Shown: positions 19,543 to 29,915 of the stretch, piece after piece
Numbering within the stretch: position 1 is the stretch's first letter
Layout: the number at the start of each line of letters is the position of its first letter
Assembly: GCA_027365345.1 (NCBI GenBank)
Contig: DAHXNO010000140.1
Span: 1-64,000 of the forward strand
Reading direction: 5' to 3'
From: Granulicella sp.
Lineage (GTDB): Bacteria; Acidobacteriota; Terriglobia; Terriglobales; Acidobacteriaceae
DNA: 64,000 bases
Made by a program: the position numbers and the translations under genes
Notes under the pieces: generated by a model
The model's input: only the letters and a program-made list of their open reading frames with translations
Database searches by the model: none
Told to the model about the DNA's origin: nothing

Positions 19543-20679
19543 TCAACGAAGCGTTCCAGCCGCTGTGCCCAACATCAGACGTTCAACCTCCGCAAGCGTG
19601 ACCATAGAAGCGTCCCCTGGGGTGGTCATCGCCAAAGCTCCATGAGCAACGCCGCAGTTGAGCGCCCAGGCCAGGCCCCTTTGGGTCAGCAGACCGTAGA
19701 TCAAGCCTGCGGCAAAGGAGTCGCCGCCTCCAACGCGATCCAGTATCTCAAGGTCGTCAAACTGGAGACCGGCCAAGGCATCTCCCTGTTTCCCAGCGTC
19801 GCCGCAGGCGTAGGCAAAGGCTCCCCAGCCGTTTCGACTCGCGCTGCGCGGTTGGCGGATGGTGGTGGCAATCACCTTCAGGTTCGGAAACTCGTTCTGA
19901 ACACGCCCAGCCATCAGGCGAAAGCTCTCCAGGCCATGCCAGGCCGGGCGCTCAGAGCTTTCGCCGAGCTCCGCGGCAACGTCCCCTTCATGGCCAAAGA
20001 AGACGTCCACCATAGGCAGTAAGGAGCGGTTGATCTCAACCGAGCGTTTGCGTCCGCCGCGAGCCTTCCAAAGGGAAGGCCTATAGTTGGCGTCGAAGCT
20101 GATCACGGAGCCGTGACGGCCGGCTGCCTCCATCGCCTCGCGGACTACCTCTGTAGCGTCTTCGCTCAGCGCCGCCATGATGCCACCGGTATGAAACCAG
20201 CGCACTCCCTCACTGCCGAAGATATCGTTCCAGTCAATCTGGCCGGGGCGGAGTTGGGCGATAGCCGTATGCCCCCGATCCATCATGCCCAGGCCGGGGC
20301 GGACGCCAAAGCCACGTTCCATAAAATACATGCCGTTGCGCGCCTCTCGGCCTACGCCATCGAATCCTACCCAGCGGATGTGCGACGTATCGACGCCACC
20401 TTGCAGTATCAGATCCTCCACCAGGCGGCCGGCGGGGTTATCCACCAACGAGGTCGCGACAGAAGTACGCAGGCCAAAGCAGCGGCGCAGGCCACGTGCG
20501 ACGTTATACTCCCCTCCGCCCTCCCACACGCGGAAGCTGCGCGTGCTGGCGATGCGACCCTCCCCGGGATCCAAACGGAGCATCACCTCGCCAAGCGAGA
20601 GAAGGTCCCAACGGGTTCTCTCCGGAGGGCGAATCTCCAGCCGGATACTGGGTTGCACCGAAGTTTGGGCTTGTTCCAT
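19543..20679 (-). CDS. PfkB-family sugar kinase (2-dehydro-3-deoxygluconokinase-like)
   Basis: LLSLGEVMLRLDPGEGRI...; WFHTGGIMAAL; DRVGGGDSFAAGLIYGLL PfkB signature. Confidence 0.85.
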   Translation of the reverse strand: MEQAQTSVQPSIRLEIRPPERTRWDLLSLGEVMLRLDPGEGRIASTRSFRVWEGGGEYNVARGLRRCFGLRTSVATSLVDNPAGRLVEDLILQGGVDTSHIRWVGFDGVGREARNGMYFMERGFGVRPGLGMMDRGHTAIAQLRPGQIDWNDIFGSEGVRWFHTGGIMAALSEDATEVVREAMEAAGRHGSVISFDANYRPSLWKARGGRKRSVEINRSLLPMVDVFFGHEGDVAAELGESSERPAWHGLESFRLMAGRVQNEFPNLKVIATTIRQPRSASRNGWGAFAYACGDAGKQGDALAGLQFDDLEILDRVGGGDSFAAGLIYGLLTQRGLAWALNCGVAHGALAMTTPGDASMVTLAEVERLMLGTAAGTLR

Positions 20680-21001
20680 GGGTTCGAATCGTCTTCCTCG
20701 CGGCGAAATACGGAGCTGTGTCAGCCATGGAAGTCCGCCCCTAGGGGGACGACGCCGCTGCACACCTCGCTCCTGGAGACCCGTCCATGCGAAATCTGCT
20801 CCGATGCCATCCACGGACGGGGCGCCTCAACCAAGACTACCCAAACCGGGCCAAAGCGAAAAGTGCCGCCTCAACCAACAGAAGCCGTATCTGTTACATC
20901 CAACGCACTGATTGCCTGCGTCCAAAGAAGCAGAATAGCGCTTGGCTTCTCAGGAAGTCGAACCACGTATGCAATCCCGCTAGGCAAAGCAGGGGGGTAG
21001 G

Positions 21002-21610
21002 ATGTCACTCATGAAAGGTCGGGCGATCGTCAGGGAATGGATAGGCTACATGGCCCTCGGGACCGTAGGGCTGGCCGGATGCTCTCATCCAGGCCCACCA
21101 GCGGCAGCTCCGCCACCCTCGGCGATGGCTCCATCTGCGGCCAGCGAGACCGCGCCTGCGCCCAGCCCGGCGGTCGCGGCCGTGCCAGAGGTTCATGTGA
21201 ACCAGGATTGCCTTATCCTCCAGGACGATCTCGATGGAGTCCGCGGAATGAGCGTGCCTGGAGGCCAGATGTTGCCCAGCGGTGGAGAGTCGGATCCAGT
21301 GGTCTGCCATCTGGAGAGCAAACTCACCTCCAACCACGTGCAAAGTACAGTGGTCCATGGGACAGTTCAGCGCAGCGTCGTAGTGGTCCAGCAGCAGCAG
21401 TATCTGTTGCAGAATCAGTTTGCTCAGCCGGTTGTCTTTGTGGTGGAACATGCGGTCCCGCAGGGCTGGGTTATCAACTCGGTCCCTCCACCCACAGCCA
21501 TGTTGGGTGAAACGGCGATCTTCAAAGTCGTAGTGCAACCAGGGCAATTCGCTCGGCTACACGTGGCGGAACAGCATCAGATTCCACTGGCGCCGCCTGC
21601 GGGCGAGTAA
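21002..21610 (+). CDS. Hypothetical lipoprotein
   Basis: Lipobox-like GLAGC; Ala/Pro-rich linker; no family recognised. Confidence 0.6.
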   Translation: MSLMKGRAIVREWIGYMALGTVGLAGCSHPGPPAAAPPPSAMAPSAASETAPAPSPAVAAVPEVHVNQDCLILQDDLDGVRGMSVPGGQMLPSGGESDPVVCHLESKLTSNHVQSTVVHGTVQRSVVVVQQQQYLLQNQFAQPVVFVVEHAVPQGWVINSVPPPTAMLGETAIFKVVVQPGQFARLHVAEQHQIPLAPPAGE

Positions 21611-21709
21611 AAAGAGCCGATTCAGCCGACGGCAAGATGGCCGCATGCCTCTTTGCGATACAGCGGCTGCTCCATTTCCGTCATCTGGAGCTGTCAGAAG
21701 GAGGATCCT

Positions 21710-22801
21710 TTGAGCGATAAACCTGGAAGGCTGCGTCTTTCCAGCCGGCAGAGGGAGTTCTCGCCCACCCTGCGGAGCGCACCTCCGCTGCCGGCGATCG
21801 ATTGGAGCCAGGTGGGCATAGCGCCGCCAGAACTTCTTCCCATCGGCCCTGAGAAGGGATTACCGGCGGCCGATGCGATAGTCCTCACCTGGGCGGATGC
21901 AGAGTGGGCGGCGATGCAACAGGTCTTCTGCTCCAGCGGCCAGCCGATGCCGTATGCCGACAGGAATCGAGGTAAATGGAGCGGCTGGACCCAGTATGCC
22001 GAAGGGATGCTCCACTCCGCCACGCACTCGACCAGGGATTGGAGCTACTGGGGAGAGTGGAGACTTGTGGAGATTCGAGGAAAGCGCGTCCTTCTCTTCA
22101 AATCCAATACCCATCTGGACTTTCCCGGTGAAGCGCAGTTGGTTGCGATGGTGGAACGGCTGATCCGGCAGGCCAGGCCGAGCCTGCTGCTCTCCATTGG
22201 CACGGCGGGAGGAGCCATGGTGGGGGATCACCTGGGAACAGTACGGGCGGTAAGCGCGGGCACCCTCTATGAGGCGGATACGCCACGAGAAAACTGGCCG
22301 GTATACTCCAATGCCTGGAGCGCCACGGATTCACCATTATCCAAGGCCGGGCTGGCGAGCTTGCTGTACCCCATTCCCACCACAGAGGCCGATCTACAGG
22401 CGCTCTGCAATCAGTTCAATACGTTCCATGGCACGCGTTACTCTATCTTCGATCTCGATCCGAACGGTCTGAACAGCGGAGATACGCTGCCCAAGGTCGT
22501 CAATTCCACTGGCGGGGCGCTTTCCTTGCTAACTACGCCCGTGTTTGTCGTAGGGACCACAGCAGGTGACTACAGTCAGTATGCCTGCATTGAAATGGAC
22601 GACGCCCTGGTGGGCAAGGTGTGCGCGGCGGAAGGAGTCGACTTCGGATTCGTGCGCAATATCTCAGATCCGGTGCAGAACGCGGAGCTTCCCGATGAGG
22701 TCCAAGGGAGTTGGGGAAGCACAGTCTACGATGCCTACGGGATCTACACCAGCTTCAACGGAGCACTAACGGCCTGGGCGATGCTCGCTGACTGGGCGTA
22801 G
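21710..22801 (+). CDS. Hypothetical protein resembling nucleoside-phosphorylase fold (TTG start proposed)
   Basis: AGGAGG a few nt before TTG at 21710; RPSLLLSIGTAGGAMVGDHLGTVRAVS... resembles PNP/UDP phosphorylase core. Confidence 0.6.
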   Translation: MSDKPGRLRLSSRQREFSPTLRSAPPLPAIDWSQVGIAPPELLPIGPEKGLPAADAIVLTWADAEWAAMQQVFCSSGQPMPYADRNRGKWSGWTQYAEGMLHSATHSTRDWSYWGEWRLVEIRGKRVLLFKSNTHLDFPGEAQLVAMVERLIRQARPSLLLSIGTAGGAMVGDHLGTVRAVSAGTLYEADTPRENWPVYSNAWSATDSPLSKAGLASLLYPIPTTEADLQALCNQFNTFHGTRYSIFDLDPNGLNSGDTLPKVVNSTGGALSLLTTPVFVVGTTAGDYSQYACIEMDDALVGKVCAAEGVDFGFVRNISDPVQNAELPDEVQGSWGSTVYDAYGIYTSFNGALTAWAMLADWA

Positions 22802-23065
22802 AGCCTTTCCGCTGCAAAGGCCTGGGCGTCGCCTCGGCCCCATGAACGTCTTGCGCAGTCAGCACGCCACGACGCGCCCCGGCGCGCCATCTACGCAGAC
22901 ATCAAAGCCCATCGTAGCGGACGTTTCGAAGACAGATCCAGAGAGGATAGCTGCATGCCGCAACGGCAAGATGCAACTCCATTCACGCCGTTGCACGCAG
23001 GATCGTGGACACTGGCCAGGCGCCGGTCAAGGGCGGGAAATCTGTCCCTCCCGCCTGATGCCGTC

Positions 23066-23899
23066 TTACCAGGCATTCCAGTAGCCGCCACGCTCGGTCA
23101 AAACGATCTCACGTCCAAACAATCCGCGCAGATGATCCTCCGTGAGCAGTCTGCTCTTATCGCCATCAGCCAAAATGCGTCCTTCGCGCATCATCACAAT
23201 GCGATCGATCTCCGGAAGAATATCGGCAATATGATGCGTAATCAACAAAATCGCCGTTCCCTTCTGCGCCAGCCCGCGCAGCATCTCGCGCAGATCCTGT
23301 TGCGCAGCCAGGTCCAGGGCGTTCGAAGGCTCATCCAGCAATAGCATCTGAACACCCCCCTGCTCCACATCCAGAGATGTTCCCGCCAATGCGCGTCCAA
23401 TCATCACCCGCCGCTGCTGCCCTGCCGACATCTCTCCCACCGGAATTGCCGCCAGATCCTCAGCGTGCACCAGGTGGAGAATCTCTTCGGCGAGTTCCTT
23501 CATCTTGGTGGTGACAGTGAAGTGGGGCCATATCCTGGAACTGGAGAAGAACCCGCTGAGAACGGCCTCCCTGCCTGTACTAGCCAAGGTGCTCAAACCC
23601 AGGGTGTCTGCCGCCACCACCCCCATACGCCGTTTCAACTCCGTCAGATCCCAGCGCTCTCTGCCCAGGATGCAGACACGGCTCCCCGGATTGACCAACG
23701 GATAGACCTCGCAGGTGATTGTCTTCAACAGCGTGGATTTGCCGCAACCATTCGGTCCCAGAATCGCCAGGTGCTCACCGGCCTTGATGCGCAGGCTCAC
23801 ATCATGCAGGACAACTCTCTCTCCACGCGCGACAGACACATGCTCCAAAACTACGATTGCGTCCTCACCCCCATCGCCAACCTGGCCGCCGACCTTCAT
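23066..23899 (-). CDS. ABC transporter ATP-binding protein (ModF/YlmA-like)
   Basis: Walker A GPNGCGKST, signature MSAGQQRR, Walker B MLLLDEPSNALD. Confidence 0.9.
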   Translation of the reverse strand: MKVGGQVGDGGEDAIVVLEHVSVARGERVVLHDVSLRIKAGEHLAILGPNGCGKSTLLKTITCEVYPLVNPGSRVCILGRERWDLTELKRRMGVVAADTLGLSTLASTGREAVLSGFFSSSRIWPHFTVTTKMKELAEEILHLVHAEDLAAIPVGEMSAGQQRRVMIGRALAGTSLDVEQGGVQMLLLDEPSNALDLAAQQDLREMLRGLAQKGTAILLITHHIADILPEIDRIVMMREGRILADGDKSRLLTEDHLRGLFGREIVLTERGGYWNAW

Positions 23900-23979
23900 C
23901 TATCTCCCATCTCTTCTCGTTCAACAGGTATCACCCATCACACGCTACCGTCCACTTTCGCGGAACAGCGATAGCCAGA

Positions 23980-24552
23980 TTACAGATCCCATTTGCAGAT
24001 CACCCGCGTCTCGCGCTCAAAGCCGAGCACGCTCGCGCTCCCCGTCTCCAGGGAAAACAGAGCTCCAGCACCAGGTGGCAAACCGATCCAGCGCGCGGCA
24101 AGAATCCTCAGAACGTGCGCATGCGCAAACAGCGCCACGGCTTCCTCCCCGGGTACGGCGGCCAGCGATCGCGCAATCACAGCATCCACTCTCTCTCCCA
24201 CATGCTCCAGCGTCTCGCCATTCACCAATGGACTCGTCCAAACGCTCCATTGCGGCCCATAGATCGCTCGCATATCGTTCGTCGTCTTGCCTTCGGCCTC
24301 TCCGTAGTTCCACTCCTGCAGATCCTCATCCACCACGGCGACATCGCCATAGCCCGCAATCTGGCAGGTCTCACGGGCTCTTTGCCGGGGACTGGTAAAT
24401 ACTGCGCCAAACTTCGTCCCCGCAAGCAAGCCACGCAGGCGCTTGGCTCTCTCTCGGCCGCGGTCGGTTAATGGAATATCACTCACGCCTGTGTGCCGCC
24501 CATCGGCGCTCCACGTTGTCTCGCCGTGCCGTATCAACCAAAGTTCTGTCAA
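23980..24552 (-). CDS. Histidine phosphatase family protein
   Basis: [19 protein letters not shown]...; [24 protein letters not shown]. Confidence 0.9.
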   Translation of the reverse strand: MTELWLIRHGETTWSADGRHTGVSDIPLTDRGRERAKRLRGLLAGTKFGAVFTSPRQRARETCQIAGYGDVAVVDEDLQEWNYGEAEGKTTNDMRAIYGPQWSVWTSPLVNGETLEHVGERVDAVIARSLAAVPGEEAVALFAHAHVLRILAARWIGLPPGAGALFSLETGSASVLGFERETRVICKWDL

Positions 24553-24626
24553 AACCCTTTGAACCTCCGTTAGCGCATGGCTACGCGCCCAAACTCTATC
24601 TTACCGTGCGCGTATACCCTATCCTA

Positions 24627-26621
24627 ATGGGCATGGACTTCCAACTCGTCTCTGGATACAAGCCGCAGGGAGATCAGCCGCGCGCTATCGCGGAGCTTGT
24701 CGCTGGCCTACAGGCAGGAGAAAAGGACCAGGTGCTGCTCGGCGTCACCGGCTCCGGAAAAACGTTCACCATGGCCCGGGTGATTGCTGACATGAACCGT
24801 CCCGCGCTGGTGTTGGTGCATAACAAAACACTCGCGGCACAGCTCTACCATGAATTCAAGCAGTTCTTTCCCAACAACGCGGTAGAGTACTTTGTCTCCT
24901 ACTACGACTACTATCAGCCGGAGGCCTACATCCCCTCCGGCGACCTGTACATCGAGAAAGAGTCCACCGTCAATGATGAGCTTGACAAGTTGCGTCTCTC
25001 AGCCACACGCAGCATCTTCGAGCGGCGCGACACCATCATCGTCAGCTCCGTCTCCTGTATCTATGGTCTGGGCTCGCCAGAAGCCTACTACGGCATGCTG
25101 CTTCTGCTGGAAAAGGGGCAGAAGATCAAGCGGCAGGATATTACCCGGCGCCTGGTCGAGATCCTCTACGAGCGCAATGACGTCGACTTCAAGCGCGGAA
25201 CCTTTCGTGTCCGCGGCGATGTGATCGAAGTCTTCCCCACCTATGACGAAAACGCCTTCCGCATCGAACTCTTCGGCGATGAGATTGAATCGCTCTCCCA
25301 GATCGATCCGCTCTTCGGAGCCGTCAAGCAGCGCTATGCTCGCCTGCCTATCTATCCCAAGAGCCACTACGTCGTTCCACCGGAGCGCAAGTCGTCCGCA
25401 ATCAACAGCATTCTCTCTGAACTGTCAGAGTGGGAGGCTCAGCTTGAAAAGGAGGGCCGCCTCGTGGAGGCGCAACGCATTCACCAGCGCACCCGCTTCG
25501 ATCTGGAGATGATCAAATCCGTGGGATTCTGCCACGGCATTGAAAACTACTCGCGCCACTTCTCCGGGCGTCTGCCGGGCGATCCTCCTCCCACCCTGCT
25601 CGACTACTTCCCCCAGGACTTCCTGGTATTCATCGACGAGTCCCACGTCACCGTTCCGCAACTACACGGGATGTGGCACGGAGATCGCTCGCGCAAGCAA
25701 AATCTGGTGGACTACGGCTTTCGCCTGCCCTCCGCCATGGATAACCGCCCCCTTCGCTTCCAGGAGTTCGAAGAGCGCGTTGGCCAAACCATCTATGTAT
25801 CGGCTACCCCAGGACCGTATGAACTCGCCAAGTCCTCTGGCGTAGTGGTGGAGCAGGTGATTCGCCCCACCGGCCTGGTAGATCCTGAGGTGGAAGTGCG
25901 GCCGGTCAAGGGGCAGATTGACAACCTGTTGGCAGAGATTCGCCAGCGTGCGGCCAAAGACCAGCGCGTGCTGGTCACCACGCTAACCAAACGCATGGCT
26001 GAAGACCTCGCGAACTACTACACGGAAGTCGGCGTCCGCTGCCGCTACATGCACTCGGAGATTGAGACGCTCGAACGCATCCGCCTTCTCCGCAGCCTGC
26101 GCAACGGAGAGTATGACGTTCTGATCGGAATCAATCTCCTTCGCGAAGGCTTGGACCTTCCTGAAGTCTCTCTGGTCGCTATCCTCGATGCGGACAAGGA
26201 GGGCTTTCTCCGCTCCCAGGGATCGCTGATCCAAACCATGGGCCGCGCCGCTCGCCACCTTGAGGGGAGGGCCATTCTCTACGCCGACAAGCAAACCGAA
26301 TCCATGCGCAGAGCCATCGAGGAGACGAACCGCCGCCGAGAACGGCAGGTAGCCTATAACCAGCAGAATGGCATCACTCCACAGACGGTCATTCGCTCTC
26401 TGGATGACTCCCTGGCCAGCGTCCTCAAGGCCGACTATGCCGACCTCACCGAAGAAGAGGACACGCTGAGGGACTTTGCCAACCAGGCAGAGTTGGATGC
26501 CTACCTGGCAAGACTCGAAGGGGATATGCGGGAAGCCGCTAAAAAGTTTGAGTTTGAAAAAGCTGCCAGGCTTCGTGACACAATCAAGGATCTTCGCTCC
26601 CAGGAGTTTCTCTTCAGCTAA
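24627..26621 (+). CDS. uvrB: Excinuclease ABC subunit B
   Basis: [32 protein letters not shown]-terminal UVR motif. Confidence 0.97.
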   Translation: MGMDFQLVSGYKPQGDQPRAIAELVAGLQAGEKDQVLLGVTGSGKTFTMARVIADMNRPALVLVHNKTLAAQLYHEFKQFFPNNAVEYFVSYYDYYQPEAYIPSGDLYIEKESTVNDELDKLRLSATRSIFERRDTIIVSSVSCIYGLGSPEAYYGMLLLLEKGQKIKRQDITRRLVEILYERNDVDFKRGTFRVRGDVIEVFPTYDENAFRIELFGDEIESLSQIDPLFGAVKQRYARLPIYPKSHYVVPPERKSSAINSILSELSEWEAQLEKEGRLVEAQRIHQRTRFDLEMIKSVGFCHGIENYSRHFSGRLPGDPPPTLLDYFPQDFLVFIDESHVTVPQLHGMWHGDRSRKQNLVDYGFRLPSAMDNRPLRFQEFEERVGQTIYVSATPGPYELAKSSGVVVEQVIRPTGLVDPEVEVRPVKGQIDNLLAEIRQRAAKDQRVLVTTLTKRMAEDLANYYTEVGVRCRYMHSEIETLERIRLLRSLRNGEYDVLIGINLLREGLDLPEVSLVAILDADKEGFLRSQGSLIQTMGRAARHLEGRAILYADKQTESMRRAIEETNRRRERQVAYNQQNGITPQTVIRSLDDSLASVLKADYADLTEEEDTLRDFANQAELDAYLARLEGDMREAAKKFEFEKAARLRDTIKDLRSQEFLFS

Positions 26622-26684
26622 CGCTACCGCTACCGCTTGCCTGAAGCTTCCTCGAACCATCCGCATCCAGTGCGCAGTGCTGAA

Positions 26685-26880
26685 CTACACGGCAAGAGCC
26701 TCTTTGGAAGCGCCAGGCAGATCCTCCATTCGCGCCGGAAGATTGCGGTCGCGAACTCCGGCAGCGTGATAGACCGCCGCCGTAATGGCCGCAGCTACTC
26801 CTGCCAGACCAATCTCTCCCACGCCGCGGGCCCCATGGGAGCCCATCAATGGATCGGGGATGTTGGTGGCCAGGATACAA
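26685..26880 (-). pseudogene. C-terminal remnant of xanthine dehydrogenase/aldehyde oxidase molybdopterin-binding subunit
   Basis: Minus-strand reading TNIPDPLMGSHGARGVGEIGLAGVAAAITAAVYHAAGVRDRNLPARMEDLPGASKEALAV*; stops upstream in frame. Confidence 0.65.
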
Positions 26881-26893
26881 CGTCACAATCACA

Positions 26894-29872
26894 TCATTTC
26901 ACTCGCGCGCTAAGCTCACCCAGAACCTGCTTGAGTGCGTCGAGTTTCTCTCCAGCCTCAGCCAGCTTGCCAGCGGCGGTAAGACGCTGGTAGTCCGAAA
27001 AGTCCTGGCTGGCCTGGAGAATCAGAGTGTTGGTAGCGGTCTGCGGCGCCAACCCAGACGGCAGATTGGCCGGCATATTCGCTGCTGGGGCGGCCTGAGC
27101 CGTCTCCACCGCGGTCAGTGAAGATGGCTCGCCTGCAAACAGGGCGGCCAGCGCAGAGGAAAACGTCGGCCCGTAGGCGAGCCGATCCTGCAAAGCCAGC
27201 ACCACCAGGCGCAACTCCGGCATCGGACTCTCTTGCGCCTGAAGATAGATGGGTTCGGCGTAAAGCAGCGCCTTGCCAGAGGGGATCACCAGCAGGCTTC
27301 CCCGCAGAACATGCGAGCCCTGCTGGTTCCATAGCGTGAGTTGCCCGGAGAGTTGCGCATTCTGATCGATGCGGGCCTCGATCTGCTGCGGCCCATCCAC
27401 CAGCCGGGTCTTGGGAAAGTCGTAGACCACACCCGTTCCATAATGCGCCCCGTCACAACGGCCTGCGATCCACCCAATCAGGTTGTTGCGGTTGGCGGGT
27501 GTGAAGGGCAGTATCTCCACAAACTCCGCGGAACTCTCGCCAGGAAGCTTCATCAGAACAAAGTTTGGCTGCACCGGCATCATCGCCTGGTTGCCGTCCG
27601 CGTCCACGCCGTTCTCTGTGGCAACCGTCCACAGATCCTCCCGGTTGAAGAAAACCTCCGGGTCTGTCATGTGGTAAAGACCATACACATCCGATTGAAG
27701 ATTGAAGATGCCCTCCGGGTAGCGGACGTGGCGGCGCAGATCCATCGGCATCAGCGACGCATCCCGAAAGAGACTGGGGAAGATGCGGCGATAAGCGTTA
27801 ATAATTGAGTCAGAAGAATCGAAGACGTAAAAGGTGGCTGAGCCGTTATAAGCGTCAATCACCACCTTTACGCTGTTGCGGATGTAATTGACTGGGTTGC
27901 CGTCGAGCGCGTAGTGGGTGGATTCCGGATAACTGTCCGACGTAGTGTAGGCGTCCAGGATCCAGAACAGCCTTCCTTTATCGCCAACCACCAGGTAGGG
28001 ATCTTCGTCGAAGCTCAGAAAGGGAGCCAGCGCCGCCACCCGGTCTGCAATGTCGCGGCGCATCAAAAGCCTGCTATCCGGCTTGATGTCGTCGCTGAAG
28101 GGCAGCTTGCCCAGATCGCCCTCGTAGATTGAGAGCAGCAGACGACGCAGAAAACCGCCCAGAACAATGCCGCCGTTACCCTGATAGGACGTAAAGTTGT
28201 TGCTCTGCCCTTGGGGGTAATCAAACTCCTGCTGACGGGTCTTGACGTAAACATCCGTATTCGTAAGCTCGCCGAAGTACACCTCCGGACGGGTGACGCT
28301 CAGGCCGGGGACTGTGCTCTGCACGGGCATATTGCTCAGCAGGAACACCGGCAATCCCTCCGGAGTGAATCCGTTCACCGTGTTCATGGTGACGCCGTAA
28401 CCGTGTGTGTAGGTAAGGCGCTCATTGATCCAGTTACGGCTGCTCTCCGGGAGCCTGTCGACATTCAACTCGCGGGCGGCCAACATCACCTCGTGAGTGG
28501 TCCCATTCAGGTTGTACCGATCGATATCAATATCGGGAAAGTCGTAGTAGGTTCGGATCTCCTGCACCTGCCGCAGAGTGTCCTGCAGGGCATGCCAGTC
28601 CCACAGGCGAATGTTCTCCAGCGTGGGCTGGTTATTGGCCGGATCAGCCGCATCGACGGTGGTCTCTGCAGGAAACTCCTGCTGGTAGAAGCGGTCAAGC
28701 CCAAAGGCTCGGCGCGTCGTCTGGATGTTCTGAGAGATATAAGGTGTCTCCCGAACCAATTCGTTGGGCTTGACCACAAAACTGGCTACATACCAACCGA
28801 CCAGCCCAAGTACGACGTAGGTGATGCCTGCGGGCGCAATCGCCAAAGCGAGGGTGCGTCCGCGGGGAAGCCGAACCGCGTTGGACGCGGCAATCACCGA
28901 TCCCAGCACCAGCGCCAAACTGACCAGAAGCAATCCATAAGCCGTGATGTGGGCATCCGTATAGCTGATGCCATCAAACAGGGTGTGATGTTCCAGCAGA
29001 AGCTCGTAACGGCTCACGAAGACCATCATCGCTACCACCAGAAGCAGAAAAGAGATGGCCAGCGACAGTCCGCGCCAGGGTGAGCCAGGGGTGTCAATCC
29101 GGCGCTCGTCTGCACCCTCGTTCCGCAGCGCGCGGGTGCTGCCCGTAATCACAAAATAGATGGCGGCGGCCACACTGATAGCCAGCGCCAAAGCCAGCAG
29201 CCAGTCGTTCAGCAGGTTCCAGGCAGGAAGCGTAAAAAGATAGAAGCTCACAGGCCGGCCAAAGATTGGGTCTGCGAGACTGCTGGCTGAGCGCGGGGCG
29301 TACCAGAACAGCGCCAGAGTCGGCCAGTCCCCGGCAATCGTCACGCCGGAGAGCATTGCCACAAGAACAGCCGCCACCGGGGAGAGAATGCGAAGAACGG
29401 GTTCAACCGAGATCTGAAATGTCTGTCCGGAGAGGAGGATCGCCTGTGATCCGGGTAGGCCCTGCCGGTGCATCCGGAAGAGGGCAGCGAAGGCCAACCA
29501 GAGAACCACAAAGGTGATCAGGGTGACTCCAGCGAAGATCCCCGCCTGGAGCGTCAGCATCTTCCAGTACACTTCCCCGTATCCGAGCGAGTCGAACCAG
29601 AGAAGGTTCACCCAGGACGAGAGGAGCGAACTGGCGCTGAAGATGAGCCCCAGAAGGACCATGCCGGCAAGAATCTGCACAGGCCGCCGCCATGGGTGGC
29701 GCGGCGGCGAACCAAAACGATGCTGCTGTGAATCGATCGTATAAGCCAAGTTGCCTCCGCAGGAGAAGTCTATTACAAACCCAGGCAACCTCTGAACCGG
29801 CATCCGAATTGTACAGGCGCGGAGCGGGACGCTGGAAACCGGTCGCCCGGAGTAACATCTGTGAAGAAACAA
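26894..29872 (-). CDS. UPF0182 family membrane protein (start codon uncertain)
   Basis: Multiple N-terminal TM segments; NGFTPEGLPVFLLSNMP; VRNSVKVVIDAYNGSATFYVFD; YPEGIFNLQSDVYGLYHMTDPEVFFNREDLW. Confidence 0.9.
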   Translation of the reverse strand: MFLHRCYSGRPVSSVPLRACTIRMPVQRLPGFVIDFSCGGNLAYTIDSQQHRFGSPPRHPWRRPVQILAGMVLLGLIFSASSLLSSWVNLLWFDSLGYGEVYWKMLTLQAGIFAGVTLITFVVLWLAFAALFRMHRQGLPGSQAILLSGQTFQISVEPVLRILSPVAAVLVAMLSGVTIAGDWPTLALFWYAPRSASSLADPIFGRPVSFYLFTLPAWNLLNDWLLALALAISVAAAIYFVITGSTRALRNEGADERRIDTPGSPWRGLSLAISFLLLVVAMMVFVSRYELLLEHHTLFDGISYTDAHITAYGLLLVSLALVLGSVIAASNAVRLPRGRTLALAIAPAGITYVVLGLVGWYVASFVVKPNELVRETPYISQNIQTTRRAFGLDRFYQQEFPAETTVDAADPANNQPTLENIRLWDWHALQDTLRQVQEIRTYYDFPDIDIDRYNLNGTTHEVMLAARELNVDRLPESSRNWINERLTYTHGYGVTMNTVNGFTPEGLPVFLLSNMPVQSTVPGLSVTRPEVYFGELTNTDVYVKTRQQEFDYPQGQSNNFTSYQGNGGIVLGGFLRRLLLSIYEGDLGKLPFSDDIKPDSRLLMRRDIADRVAALAPFLSFDEDPYLVVGDKGRLFWILDAYTTSDSYPESTHYALDGNPVNYIRNSVKVVIDAYNGSATFYVFDSSDSIINAYRRIFPSLFRDASLMPMDLRRHVRYPEGIFNLQSDVYGLYHMTDPEVFFNREDLWTVATENGVDADGNQAMMPVQPNFVLMKLPGESSAEFVEILPFTPANRNNLIGWIAGRCDGAHYGTGVVYDFPKTRLVDGPQQIEARIDQNAQLSGQLTLWNQQGSHVLRGSLLVIPSGKALLYAEPIYLQAQESPMPELRLVVLALQDRLAYGPTFSSALAALFAGEPSSLTAVETAQAAPAANMPANLPSGLAPQTATNTLILQASQDFSDYQRLTAAGKLAEAGEKLDALKQVLGELSARVK

Positions 29873-29915
29873 TTCGTGGTGGCGGGCCAGATCTCGCCGG
29901 AGAGTTTATCGTTGG

